Shown here: positions 1 through 13,200 of the stretch, one piece after another
How positions within the stretch are numbered: the stretch's first letter is position 1
Layout: every line of letters begins with the position of its first letter
NCBI RefSeq assembly: GCF_049243985.1
Contig: NC_135382.1
Coordinates: 25,217,490-25,281,489 of the forward strand
DNA length: 64,000 nucleotides
Direction: 5' to 3'
Source: Paroedura picta
Lineage: Eukaryota > Chordata > Lepidosauria > Squamata > Gekkonidae
Translations under genes and position numbers: made by a program
Notes under the pieces: generated by a model
Database searches by the model: none
Told to the model about the DNA's origin: nothing
The model's input: the letters and a program-made list of their open reading frames with translations, nothing else

Positions 1-256
1 CAGCCTCACCCACCTCACAGGGTGTCTGTTGTGGGGAGAGGAAAGGGAAGGCGACTGTAAGCCGCTTTGAGACTCCTTCTGGTAGAGAAAAGCGGCATAT
101 AAGAACGAACTCTTCTTCAGTCATATCATGGCTCTCTCAGTCTCACCTCCCTCACAGGGTGTTTATTGTGGGGAGAGAAAAGGGAAGGAGATTGTAAACC
201 ACTTTAAGACTCCTTCAGGTAGAGAAAAGTGGCTTATAAGAACCAACTCTTCTTCT
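1..256 (+). repeat. Two tandem 3' portions of Sauria-type SINEs
   Basis: Segments 1-118 and about 128-256 each run from CTCACCCACCTCACAGGGTG through AGAGAAAAGCGGCATATAAG-like ends. This is the Bov-B-like tail of Sauria SINEs, duplicated in tandem. Confidence 0.8.
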
Positions 257-1470
257 TCACTCAAAAGTACAGTAGGAAGATTTTTTAGACAAGATAGACT
301 GAAGCATTAAACTGTGGGTTGGATCCTGCCATCTTTTTAACACCTTGTTTCCTCTCTCCCCTTCTGACTATGGCCACCAACCTACATGTGTTTTGCCCAT
401 GCAGGTCCCATGATCCCCAATATCCTTACCATTCTTAACAATCTTAATATGAGTGCTGAAATCTGTGTTCCTGGTAGAAGAATGCTGCTTTGCCTTCTTT
501 ATAATCAGCAAACATCTTTAAAAAAACCTGACACACACTGCAAGGTTAGTCACACTGAGTTTGCAAACAGTCAAAAACAAACATGGTGGTTTCTGCTAAA
601 CATCCCTTGGTTTTCTCCCTTATGTCCCTGCGGCAAACATACCATGCCCTCCGAGGTTAAGCAAAGCAAAACCAGCAACAGAAAAGTGAGTTGATAAACC
701 TGATGGTGACTTTCACTTTTATCTGCTTTGGAAACATTCAGATCAAAAGATACGTATCAGCTTCTAGGCAAATGAGAACTCTGTAGGTACAGTCAACGTT
801 TCATAAGATAATCAAATAGCATTTTGATTGCCACCTGCAGGACACAAGACAAGTTCCATTTCCAGGAAGAAATAGACCTGGTTTCTACCTGCAAGAAGGC
901 CACCCGGTTATTAAAAAATCCACTCTTCCAAATTGTCAAGGCCCAATTAGTGATTCGACAGCCTCAGACAAAACCTGAGGATGTAGGCCAAGAATTCCTC
1001 AAGCAGCCTGGGAGACGGTGATTATCTGTAGGGGAGTACGGTCTTGACTACCCTGCCGTTGATTGCCTACCATGCTGCTCAAATTTTGGGTAGTGCTGGG
1101 GATCAGCTGACAGGCAAGTTGGGTAGCCCCATGGACCTAAAAACAGATTGCCCTCCCTCAGTATACGAATCCCAGGCAGCTCAGGGGGATCAGAAGGCAT
1201 TGAAAGCTTCAGGGTAGGATGATAGACTGTCCTAGAATGGGGCACAGGTCAACTGCCCCGGATGTCCCCTGGCTAAGACCGTTCCTACAAACTGTGGATT
1301 CCTTTCTTGTTTCAGAAGGAATCTTCTATGATAAATAAGCGGACACCCATTCCTACGGACAGGTTTAAGATACAGCAGCATAACAACTGATCTGTGACCA
1401 TCTCTGCCACCACCCCATGCCTAGGAAGTAGGATAGCATGAGAGTCCTGTTCCAAATGTAGCCAGATGCC
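257..1470. other. Intergenic sequence below BCO1, nothing recognised
   Basis: No gene, clear repeat family or strong structure was found between the SINEs here. The short open frames have no family resemblance. Confidence 0.5.
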
Positions 1471-1650
1471 AGCTTGGCATCGTGGTTGAGAGTGGCAGCC
1501 TCCAATCTGGAGAACTGGGTTTGATTCCCCACTCCTGGGCCAGTCACAGTTCTCTCAGAGCTCTCAGCCACACCTACCTCGCAGGGTGTCTGTTGCAGGG
1601 AGAGGAAGGGTAGGCAACTGGGACTTTGGTATTCCTTCTCTATCCTTCAA
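1471..1650 (+). repeat. Sauria-type SINE
   Basis: A GCCAGCTTGGCATCGTGGTT tRNA-like head with a GGTTTGATTCC B-box, then the CACCTACCTCGCAGGGTGTC tail. Confidence 0.8.
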
Positions 1651-2440
1651 GTGATCATTGGGCCCAACTTTGCATATTGGGGGAGGGTGAAGCAGTTTGT
1701 ATCTGGATAGTGATCCTGTCACTCAAATGGTGGCTTTGCAGTTAGAACAAGAAGTGAGGTCCAGGTGACAAGTCCGTCTTTTCTGAGCTCTGGGGCTTAA
1801 AAAAAATGTTTCCCCCACAGTAATGTTGCAAAGAGGACGGGAAAATTATCCGCCTGATAATTAAGCAGAGGCTTAATAAGTAGAAATGGGCAGGAGAAAC
1901 TTTTCAATATCCCATGACCATCATTGGCATAGGTTGACATAGAAGAGGAGGACTAGTTTAGAAACTGACTCAGCAACCCTATTTTATAGAATCTATATGG
2001 TTCCTACGGGCCAGAGAATTGTATGCCAGATCTTAAAACATTCTGAATGTGAGACACTCATCTGGAAAAGCAGGCCTTACACCATTCTTGAGGCTTTTTC
2101 TGTGTGTGTGTGTGTGTGATTGTTCGCATCAACAAATTTGCAAGAACTTTTTATAGCTGCAAAGCTTTTCCATCTTCAAGCTGCAAAGGACCGCGTTTCT
2201 CGTGTCATGACAATTTGACGTAGTGCTTAGTTAATAATACGCTAAACATTTATCATACATATTTAAAGTTGGAGCTATTTCTCTTTCTTACTCTCGCCCC
2301 AGGCATAAAAATTATGTGTGTTGTTCAACCAAGGCTATATTTATTTATTTTTTCCTTTTTGTTTGAATTACCTTAAGGAACACTATATGGTAAAAAGCTA
2401 CAGCCTTTGCAGTCTGCGGTATGTCAAATGACTTCCTCAA
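1651..2440. other. AT-rich intergenic sequence with a short (TG)n tract
   Basis: The stretch holds a (TG)9 run at 2101-2118 and otherwise no feature I recognise. Confidence 0.5.
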
Positions 2441-2504
2441 ATGCAAACTGCTACTATCCATGTGATCTAGCTGCAGAAGTTAAAGCTAACTTGTTTATTT
2501 CCCT
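2441..2504 (+). repeat. 64-bp direct repeat, copy 1
   Basis: This runs from ATGCAAACTGCTACTATCC to TTGTTTATTTCCCT and is identical to 3302-3365, about 860 bp away. It does not resemble any repeat family elsewhere in the window. Confidence 0.9.
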
Positions 2505-3301
2505 TCAATGAGCAGATAACTGAACTTCTGGCAAGCACATGGAGCATAGTCTATTTATGAGACTGTAAAACCCATGCCATCCTATCTGATGTTCCCAAGG
2601 AACAAAAGCAAGGAGAATTGAAGGATTTAAAGGAGGTTTTAAATGATTAAAACTTAATTTAGGATTATATAAAAGCACATAGAATGTGAAAGGAAGTTGG
2701 ATTTCTTCCCCTTGGAAAGGGAGGTAAACCTTGCCTTCCGTTTAAAGGTCACATCATGATTCATAACAACAATGAAACACAAAATAAAAAAGAAACCCAC
2801 TTGATCAAATTTGGCATTTGAGCTTGGTCTTCATCAAACTTGGGAAATGAAGCTGCCTGGTCACATCTCAAAGTGTGTTATGGGTAAAGGCCGGCATTTC
2901 CCGATAAAAATCAAATTACTGAGAGGTTCTCTTTTCCCCGCCCGTCTTAAGATGCACATCTTTAAGTATGCAATCGATGGAAGATTCCATAAAAGTGTGA
3001 CTCACACCACACGCCATGCTGTAAACACACTCGCTTCAATTGCTCAGAAGCTCTGAGCTCATTGCCGAGAAACACCCAACACAGAGTGTGTGCGTTTTGT
3101 GATGGGTGCAAAGAAGCAGTCTACATTGGGCTGTAAATGCTAGAAAGTGGCCAATGATTCCTTTTTGCAGCAGAAAGGCTTCTCAGAGAAAGATGCGTGT
3201 TTTTAAAAGAAGAAACCCCGGTGTTTGAAAGCCATCACGAATTAAAATTTTTGTGTGGCTCTGAAGTGATTTAAGGCAGAGTTCACACAAACTAGCAAAC
3301 T

Positions 3302-3365
3302 ATGCAAACTGCTACTATCCATGTGATCTAGCTGCAGAAGTTAAAGCTAACTTGTTTATTTCCCT
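3302..3365 (+). repeat. 64-bp direct repeat, copy 2
   Basis: This is identical to 2441-2504. It contains a candidate polyadenylation signal for BCO1 (minus strand AATAAA at 3360-3355). Confidence 0.9.
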
Positions 3366-3573
3366 CCACCACCGCTACTGGTGGAGTAGAGATTGTGTGG
3401 GGGTGGCCAAACTGTAGCTCTCCAGAGGTCTGTGTATTACAATTACCATGAGCCCCTGCCAGCTGCTGGCAGAGGCTCATGGTAATTGTAGTCCATGGAC
3501 CTCTGGAGAGCCACAGTCTGGCCACTCCTGGGATAGTAACATTTGAATTGGCCCCTGCGACTGTCTCTTTAAT
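3355..3573 (-). terminator. Candidate BCO1 polyadenylation signals
   Basis: On the minus strand an ATTAAA lies at 3573-3568, about 360 nt below the BCO1 stop. An AATAAA lies at 3360-3355, about 575 nt below. An old palindromic MITE (about 3411-3531) lies between the two signals, and another repeat (3585-3790) lies between the stop and the ATTAAA, so the 3' UTR may be partly repeat-derived. Which signal is used cannot be told from sequence. Confidence 0.3.
3411..3531. mobile_element. Older palindromic hAT-type MITE copy
   Basis: The arms GTGGCCAAACTGTAGCTCTC and its near-reverse complement (ending CACAGTCTGGCCAC) enclose the shared core CATGAGCCCCTGCCAG. It is related to the 136-bp family but more diverged, with no clear target duplication. 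Confidence 0.7.
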
Positions 3574-3584
3574 AGTTTGAACTA

Positions 3585-3790
3585 GGGTTGCCAGCCTCCA
3601 GGTAGGGTCTGGAGATGTCCCCGAATTACAGCTGATCTCTGGACGCCAGAGACCTAGAGAAAAGGGCTGCTATGGGAAGTGGAATCTGTGGTGTGACCCT
3701 ACACTGTGGCTCTTCCTCCAAATTCTGCCCTCCTGAGGCCCCGCCCCCAAATCATCAGGAATTCCACAACCCAGAGGTGTCATCCCTAAT
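3585..3790. repeat. Unclassified interspersed repeat (CCAGCCTCCAGGT type)
   Basis: It begins AGGGTTGCCAGCCTCCAGGT and ends ATTCCACAACCCAGAGG. Shorter copies occur at about 20325-20420 and 31040-31095. The family is common in reptile DNA to my memory, but I cannot name it. Confidence 0.6.
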
Positions 3791-3932
3791 CTGAACCACT
3801 GATGGAAGCCTGTTTAGGACAAGCTGTCCCAACCAATACATACCTAAGGTGCATTATTAATCATTACGCCAGCATAATGCCAGCATATTTGCCCCTGCAA
3901 ATACACAGCCAAATGTCTGAGGCTCTGAGGCA

Positions 3933-4207
3933 TTACAAGTTTTCCATTTGTTGTTTAGCGGGCAGGCTGGCTTCAGGCATGTCATTTGTTTGATCTGATG
4001 GACATCCCTTGGATTGATGTCTTCCTTCTGCATCGATCTCCTGCTCTGTTTTCAAATCCTTCTCCGGGATGAAGATTCCATGCAAGTCCAGGTGCATTTC
4101 TACGTCTACAGTCGCCCGGGCGATTTCCTTGAAGTTTTTAGCATCCAAGATGAGCAGGAAAGGTGGCTTTTGAGGCTGTGTTGTCACAATGGCTGACAGG
4201 ATGATAC
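3933..4207 (-). CDS. BCO1: BCO1 last coding exon (fourth iron histidine) and stop
   Basis: The exon is 275 nt including TAA at 3935-3933, with a CCACTCTAG acceptor. It encodes [20 protein letters not shown], then [16 protein letters not shown] with the fourth iron ligand H515, and a tail of about 48 residues rich in Glu, Gln and Lys that I do not recognise from mammals or chicken. Confidence 0.94.
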
Positions 4208-7200
4208 CTAGAGTGGCAATGGAAGATATGCTGTAATAGAATTCTGGAAGACGAGTGGAGTATGCATTTTCTTTTACCTGTAGCCCTTGGTGTTAGGCCT
4301 CAAGCCAGCCTCAGTACTTTGAGAATATACTATATTAAGGGTGTGTGCGGGAGGGTATCACTGTGGTTTTGTGACCAATATAGGCTATGGGCTATTTAAA
4401 AACGTAGGGAAGTGGCATGGCTCAGGGTCACTGAGTGAGCCTCACCTATGCTGCAAAGCTGTCGTGAGGATGAAGCACAGAAGAAAAGAGCCACAAATGC
4501 CACCCCAAGTTGCTTGAAGGAAGCAGAGATTTTTATAAAGGTCCCAGCAAGCTTGTTAAAATTCCACAGAGCTGAAGATTGCTCCGCCGTCACATCCCAG
4601 AACTGAGCAGGATCTGATGCAGGTTCAGAACAAGCCAGGAATTCCCCACCTCAAATCTCCTTGGAACATGCAAAGCAGCCCAGGACAAGACTCTGGTCTG
4701 GTTCTCCAGCTCTGCTTCTAGTTGCTATGGGGCGATGAGAATACTGGCCAATGATACAGAGTCGGGAAAATTAATGAGTTGATGTTTATGAAGGCACATC
4801 CAGAAGTTCTATATTAATCCCAGACTCTTTCTGAGATTCTCTTTTTTAATTGCGTGCCTGAAGGCTTGAACTTTTAAACGTAATCATGGCACCTTACCTT
4901 AGATTTTCATTGGTGGAATGGTATAAACAACAGCTATCATTTATTATTGTTATTATTATTAATTGTTGTTCCACAAGGATTTTGTTGCCTTTGCACACTA
5001 TATATTACTGCTCAGTCAGAACAGCTTATCAGTGCTGTGGCAAGCCCAAGGTCACCCAGCTGGTTGAATGTGGGGGAGCGCACAGGTATCGACACCTAGC
5101 AGATATAGAACTCTGCCAACTGAAGCCAACACTTCATGCATCTGACAAAGTGGACTTTGGTCCACCAATGCTGAGGTGGCAGTCAGTCTGCATGGGTGTG
5201 AGGCATCTTTTGTTGTCATTCTCTCAGCCTCCCTTACATCAGAGCGTTGTTGTGAGGAGAAAAATGGGAGAAACCTGTGGACGCCGCCCTGAGATTCTTG
5301 GAGAAAGGGCGAGACGCAAAAATGCTGACAGATATGTGAGGGATGATGAAAAAAGGAAAGTGATATGTGTCAAAAGCTTCACTCTCAACATCCCACATCA
5401 AGTCGGTGTTATCAAGCAGAAGAAACAAACACATGGAAGCACAAGCCCAGCGTTCTTTTAAGCAACAATGCTGCCCACCTTACAATCCACATCACTCCAC
5501 TAACCATGAGTCTGGAAGCCATTGTGATGTAGTGTACAGGGGTAGTCAAACTGCGGCCCTCCAGGTGTCCATGGACTACAATTCCCATAAGCCCCTGCCA
5601 GCAAATGCTGGCAGTGGCTCATGGGAATTGTAATCCATGGACATCTGGAGGGCCACAGTTTGACTATGCCTGGCTTAGAATGTTGGGTGGAGATCTAGGA
5701 GATCCAGGTTCGAATCCTTACTCTACTATGGAAGTTCAAAAATGGTTAGTCATAATGGTAGCTTCACATGATATGAAGAAAGACATCTTTAATGAATCCT
5801 TGTTACCACTAATGCCCTCCCAGGCTTCCCAGTAATGGGACCAGCATTTGCCCCCAGCTCAGGATGCTCAGATGGCTTCCAGAGCCTCATTGACCGAGTT
5901 TTTTGGAAGGAACTTCTGCAAGAGAGCTTTAAGATCTAGCCAGCAGACTTTGAGCAGGATCCCCAGCACCAAAGAGATCAGACTGGCCTCATCCAGAGCC
6001 AGGGCCTTTTCAGCCTGGCTTGGTGCATGGTTACTTGGGAGTAACATACACAAGTTCAATAGGAGCTTGTTCCCAGGGAAAACTCATGCTTTACTCCTAC
6101 TTGGAAGTAACCCTTGCTGTATTAAATAAGTCTGCATAGGATTGCAGTCATGCAGTTCAGTCCTCAGGGTGTTTATTTGGAAGCAAACTCTTCTGTGTTC
6201 AATGGGACTGTCTCCTACACACTTTTCCCCAAAAGATAAAAGGCAACAACAGAGGGTGGAAAAACTTGAAATGCTGTCGTATCTGCTAAGTCAGCTCTTT
6301 TGCTGAGATTTAAAAGTAGGGGGAGGGGAACCACACCTCTTTCATCTCCAGAACTTTGTTAAACAACTGAAGGTGGGGTCTTTTGATGATAAACTATTAT
6401 TACAGATTGCATGAAAGATCCATTGTGTGTGTTTGTGAGTTAAGGCTGAAGGTAGCATTGCTTTGTTCTTGTTTGAGCACCTGAGCTGTGGATTATGTTT
6501 GTGTTGATCATGCAAACCAGGTGTACGGCTGTTACAGAAGCATGATTTGTGCAAACTCAGCCATTAAAATCCAGTGGGTTTTTTTTTGGGGGGGGGGTTA
6601 CTTGAATGCTGCAGGTAATTACTGGATTTCTTACATCAGCTGGAAGTTTGGAAATCAATTTAAGTTTAAGTATGGTGAAGAAAACCTTTCCCTGGAACGC
6701 GAGTCCAAACCCACGTTCATCCACAGAACCCACTCCATCTCACCTACTCTGCAAGACTGTTGCAAAGGTCCAAGAAGATAAGTCCCCATCAGCCTATCGT
6801 AGGAAGAATCGGATTCAAGTTAATGAAAGGTGGCCCAGGCTAGCCTGTTCCGATCCGATCTCAGAAGCAAAGCAGGGTTGGCCCTGGTCACTATTTTGAT
6901 GATTCCCAAGAAATACCAGTGCTGTGATACAATCGCAAACCACCCCTAGAATCATAGAATCATAGAGTTGGAAGGGACCTCCTGGGTCATCTAGCCCAAC
7001 CCCTTGCACTATGCAAGACACTCACAACCCTCTTGCTCATCCACTGTCACCTGCCACCCCCTTGAGCCTTCACATGTCTCTTGCCTTGAAAACCCTACCA
7101 GGACGTCGTAAGTCAGCCTTGACTTTATGGCCCTTTCTCCCAACCACTAAGAAGTGACCTGGATGGCCCAAACTAGCCTGATGTTGTCAGATCTTGTCCA

Positions 7201-10200
7201 AAAGGTTTATGTCGCAATAAATCCATTTGGTGCCGCACAGTTTTACTTCTTGGGCTGCAGCACAGATCATGGTCCCCCATGCTCATGTGTAAGAAGACCG
7301 TGCCTCTTACCATCATCTTCTTCTTTGGCACTTGGACTGGGTACGAAGACTGGTTCTGCCGGCCAGCAATGTTCTTCTTCCCAATTAAGTTTTCTCCTGG
7401 TCAGAATGTCAAATTTAATTATCTAAGCAAGTGGAGAAGGAGAAACAAATGAGTCCCCCTTCTTGTTCAGGTACTTGTAGGCTGGTGGTGATCAGAATGG
7501 GACTGTGGAAAGAGGGGATTATGGGAAGATGGCTGCCAGGGGTTGAAGATCTAAGCTTTGTTTCCTTCTTCCTGCAGGTATATAAAGCATGAGTATGTGG
7601 ACCTGATATACGGCTATGACCTCATGGCCTGGATTCCATGAGTCGCTTTTGGTGGCAAAAATTCAGCTAGGAGAAGTGTGAATCACAGACCAGTCAGGCT
7701 TCATGCAATGTTTCAAAGGGTCTACTTGGGGGGAAATAAACTGAATCCTGAGCCAGCCCGAACTGCTACCAAGGGGCCCAAACTGGATCCAAATTCTGTT
7801 CCCCCCCTGTTTTCTTTAAAGAATGCCCTTAACCCCAGAAGAAGCCAGAACCTTAGACGTCAACACAGCATGAATTTAATCCAATAACTAAGTTGTTGTT
7901 AAACACATAGAATTAAGCACTCATTATTATCCTCGAGTGCCACGCAAGGGAGAGCAAAACAGGCCACGGATTCCAGAGGTGGATGTGACGCAATCTGCCG
8001 TCTGATGAATGCCGGTTCAACCTTCCTTTGAAAACCTGCCAAGGAAGGAGTTGCCATTGCTGCTATAGGCCATGGCCAGCTCTAGCTTTTGAGAGCGCCT
8101 GGCACAAGGCTGCCCAGCAGGCCCCATCCCAGGCAGGGCGATGACACAGGCATGAAGCGAAAAGCCCCCCTGCTTCTAAGCCAGGGGTAGTCAAACTGCG
8201 GCCCTCCAGATGTCCATGGACTACAATTCCCAGGAGCCCCTGCCAGTGTTTGCTGGCAGGGGCTCCTGGGAATTGTAGTCCATGGACATCTGGAGGGCCG
8301 CAGTTTGACTACCCCTGTTCTAAGCCATGCAGCAAATGAACAACTGCTGCCACTCCTACTTGCCAGCTTGCCCTTCTTTTTTGGGGCAACAGCTGCTGCT
8401 GATCCCAGGGACTATTGATGCTCATATAAACAGGCAAACGGCCAGCAGAATGCAGCAGCTGCTGTGAACCCTCTTTGACTACCTGGCAGAAGAAGAGCGG
8501 GGGAAGAGGAAAGCAGATGAGAGAGAGAGGAAAGGGTTGGGCAGTCCCCAATCTTCCCAGAGTGGATGATGCTTCCAGGAAAACTCCATGCCGCCACCAC
8601 TGTGACCACCCGGAGAGAGAGAACAGGCTGCTGGCAACAGTTGCCACGTACCGGCAGGCCACGCCAAAGCCCTGGGGCCTGGGCAGCTGCCTGTCACTGC
8701 TGACCTTTGATTCCAGGCCTTGCCTAGGCAGCTGAATCCATTGCACCTTTTATAGGTAACTTCCTGTCCTCATGCCATCATATGGGGATGCTGAATATCT
8801 TTGTGCATATTCAGTTTATTTTGTGCAAGAGTCAGTGTCATAGTGTTAGTACGGATGAGGCCTTGGGAGAGCCGGGTTTACTAGGGCTCTCTCTCTCTCT
8901 CTCTCTCTCAGCCTCATCTCATTGGGTTGTTACTGCAAGATAGAGGAGCAGAGGGAAGCTCCGTTCTCTGGAGGGACCTGGCCCAGCAATGGAATAAATT
9001 TTTCAAATTACAGAATCTACATTGAGCTTTATGGGTGCCAGGAGCCAGATTAAAGGAGCGAGAGCAAACTCAATTCTCTGTTAACTATGTAGGACTATGT
9101 ACAGTACAGGGGGTGCAGTACAGGGAAGAGAACATGCCATGACCTGTGCCCCAGTGACAATTTTAGTCCATTGTTTGGCAGCAAGGGTGGCCCCACATCT
9201 GCATTACTGGGTAGGGCATTCTTTTCCATTGGCATCAAAACAAGGACAGGAATATTCATCCCCAAACCGCTTCAGGCTGTGATTGCATCGCTTTGCATGA
9301 ATACATGTGGTTCAGGGTCAGCGCACATGACATCTGTATGGCACAGTTATGCATTGCGCATGCCCTTCTCTACCTCTGGCATCACAGTGATTGTCAGCGT
9401 GTTCCCAAAAAACTGTGGCTCAGTGTTATTAAATACGCACAGTTGTCCTTAATCTAGTTGGTTTGAGTAATGGACATAAATCATCCGGAGGCATGCAAGT
9501 CCTGACCCAGATAGCCCAAGCTCATTAGATCTGGGCTGCTAAGCAGGGTTGACCCTGCTTAGCATTTGGATGGGAAACCTCCAGAGAATTCCAGCGTTGC
9601 TGCACAAAGGCAAGTGATGGCAAAGCACCATTGAAAGCCTCTTGTCCTGAAAATCCTATGGACTCTCCATAAGTAAACAAAATGCATCATCAGTATGGTA
9701 CAACTCCATATTCTAATAGGAAGCATACCTGGAAATAACCTACCTTTGAGGGAACTGGACTCCATTTCACCTCTGCGGCATAGATGTACCTGTACTTTCT
9801 GCCATTATAATCATAGTTGATGCGAGGCAGTTCTATTTCTGCAGGTGAAAGGGGTGCAGGGAGGAAATCAAGCTCAAGGAGTGGCAACAGAAATAAAGTT
9901 ACAGTAAATAGTAACAATGCATCGAGACTGTCTATTTTCCAAAATCTCTCTTCTGCAGAATTCCTGATAATTTCATTGGGTATTCCACAGGGCAAACAAC
10001 GTGACGCATAGAACCAAGAGGGCACCTTTCTGCCAAAGTCTGTGGCAACTCAGGGCCAGTTTCCAGAAGTGGCAGAACTATACACAGTACAGGTTGAGAA
10101 CTTTTTATAGTTTAAGTACCAAATAATAATAATAAGTTGGTTCTTATATGCCGCTTTTATCTACCTGAAGGAGTCTCAAAGCGGCTTACAATTGCCTTCC

Positions 10201-13200
10201 CTTTCCTCTCCCCACAACAGACACCCTGTGAGGTGGGTGAGGCTGAGAGAGCCCTGATATTCCTGCTCGGTCAGAACAGCTTTATCAGTGCTGTGGGGAG
10301 CCCAAGGTCTCTCAGCTGGCTGCATGTGGGGGAGTGGGGAATCGAAACTGGCTTGCCAGATTAGAAGTCCGCATTTCTAACCACTACACCAAACTGGTTC
10401 TTAGAACAGCAGAACTCATAGCAAGAGATCAACAAAGAGCTGGAATAAGAAAGTGCATTTGCATAATCAAAAAAGTACAATTTACCATTACTGATAACTG
10501 ACATGATTAATAATCCATATTAGTTTCTGCAGCCCACAGTCTTGGTATTGCAATATCAGAAAATAACACACATGAAATCTCACCGCAAGTCCCAGGAACA
10601 TAGAGGAGCACCAGGTACTGCAGCCTATGTTGGCACCCTTGAAATATGAAGTTCAGTCTTGTAAGGTTAGTAGTAGGAAAAGAAAGCTGGTGGCTCAAGC
10701 CAGAGTCTTAGAATCATAGACTCACAGAATCTGAATCATAGAGTTGGAAGGGGCCATACAGGCCATCTAGTCCAACCCCCTGCTCTACACTGGATCAGCC
10801 TTAAGCATCCTAAAGCATCCAAGAAAAGTGTGTATCCAGCTTTTGCTTGAAGACTGCCAGTGAGGGAGAGCTCACCACCTCCTTAGGCAGCCTATTCCAC
10901 TGCTGAACTACTCTGACTGTGAAAATGTTTTTCCTGATATCTAGCCTATATCGTAGTTTAAACCCATTACTGCGCGTCCTTTCCTCTGCAGCCAACGGAA
11001 AAAGCATCCTGCCCTCCTCCAAGTGACAACCTTTCAAATACTTAGTCTCTCTTGTTGGAGACTTCTCTCTGCCTACTGCCTTAGACATCTGGACACTCAG
11101 CAATAGGAGGGCTTTGCTTTCAGAACCTCTTTTGGGGGAGGGAAACAATGCAAATACATCTTCATCCAGTGAGCAAGGAGAATGTAAGAAGCGGTGCCTG
11201 CAGATCTGGGGACTCAAGACGTTTAAGGAAACGTGGTGCATTTCCCCCCAGAAGAATGTCCTCTCACCTTCACAAAGTATTTCAGGCTGGCAGTAAATGC
11301 TGCCATCCTTTTCCTTCACGGCACTCGCAGTGGTAGATGGGAGGCGGACCAAATTGGAACCCACTTCTGCATCCTGAAAGAAAGACATAGAGAAAGATGT
11401 GCAGAGGTTAGCAGCTCAGGTTAGCAACTCAGGAACATGGGAGGTTGTCCTCTACTGCAGGGGTAGTCAACCTGTGGTCCTCCAGATGTCCATGGACTAC
11501 AATTCCCATGAGCCCCTGCCAGCAAATGCTGGCAGGGGCTCATGGGAATTGTAGTCCATGGACATCTGGAGGACCACAGGTTGACTACCCCTGCTCTACT
11601 GAGTCAACACCATTGGGAAACAAAGGTTATCATTGTCTATTGGGACTGGCGGTGCTCCCTGGGGTCTTTCCCCTGGCCTGATCCTTTTCTAGAACAAAAG
11701 TGCCAGAATTGAACCTGGGACTTCTGCCTGCAAAGCAGATGTTCTTCCATGGAGCGAGCAACCTTTATTTAAGGCGCCTTCTGCTGAATCAGATTATCAG
11801 TCTAATAAGGTCAGTATTGTCTACTCTGATAGGCAGGGGCTCTTCAGAGATCTTTCAAATCTCCTGATGCCAGAGACTTTCTGCATGCAGCGGTAAGGTT
11901 CTCCCACTGACCCACAGCTCCTGTTGCTGATGCCAAATGAACATTTTAAAAGCTGATGTTTCACCAAAGGAATGTTAGCAAAATCCTGGGTGTGGACCAA
12001 TGTAGTGTGTGATCTGTGTTCAAATTGCACCCTTTTCATGAACTTAGACAAGGCAACCATATGAGACCATCATACTGGCCTACCCTGCAGGGATGCGGTC
12101 AGGAATGCAATCTCCCACCTGGAGATTGGCATCCCTACTTCCTGCACTATGCTCTGGTATTCTTCGGGTACCGGTTTGGAAGGAAGGCTATCTGGAGGGG
12201 AACCTGGGGCAACGTCTGCCTTGAGCACAGAGCTGTTTTCCTAGCCTGAGCTGAGCCTTGTTCGGAAGAAGTCCCAAGGAACATTCACTGTCTCAGTTGT
12301 TCTGCTGCACGACAGGCTGAAACTTGCCAGACAGGCTGATGGGCAGAAAGGAAGCCTTCCTACAAAAACAACATGTAACAAGCCTCATGCCCTTCCAAGT
12401 CCGCTGAACAGCAAGAAAAGATTTCCTGCAGGAAAAGGTGTATAAATTCTACACTGCGTGACACAAGAGCCAGTGTAAAGAAGGGCTTTACGGGTATGAG
12501 CCCAGATCCCACGCATGAACTCCCCCAATGGCCTTAGGCCAGGCCATGTCTGCCTTGGCACCCCCCACACACCTCGTGTCCGATCTGGGAATGAGTTTGG
12601 CCTGCTCCGCAAGGCTGCTGTGAGGGTGCCCTAGGTCAGGGGTAGTCAACCTGTGGTCCTCCAGATGTTCATGGACTACAATTCCCATGAGCCCCTGCCA
12701 GCGTTTGCTTTGTAGTCCATGAACATCTGGAATTGTAGTCCATGAACATCTGGAGGACCACAGGTTGACTACCCCTGCCCTAGATAATGTATGGGGTTTG
12801 CTTTGAAATTCCTGAAGTACACCGCACATGTATTTTACCAGTCAAAACCCAGCCTAGGCTAATTCCCTTACTTCTCTTATTGGAGTTATGCCCAGATTAT
12901 GCAGAAAGCAATGTGCCCAAGATCCAGCCTCGGTCTGCTGAAATGGGCTGTAGCTCATGGAATGAACGGAATTTAAAAATGGAAGCGGTTCGCTCACAGG
13001 GCATAACCAGCTTTTCTTGAATGACCCTGAATTCTAGATGTTGTGTATGTGACTCAGCAGAAGGCTGAGCTTGGGGTCTGGAACAGGATCCAAGCTGCCC
13101 CGTTGAGCAGCCAATGAGTTTAAACTAATCAGGCGCGGCTGAGCCAATCAAGGTTCAGCCTCGGGCGTGTCCACCTCTGCCCTGTGTATATATTCAGGGG

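Noticed and set aside
10810-11388. A 192-codon minus-strand frame that looks like one gene
   Set aside because: It is a chance read-through joining BCO1 exon 8 (11268-11373) with intron sequence and a CR1 ORF2 tail; splice sites and both homologies show separate units.
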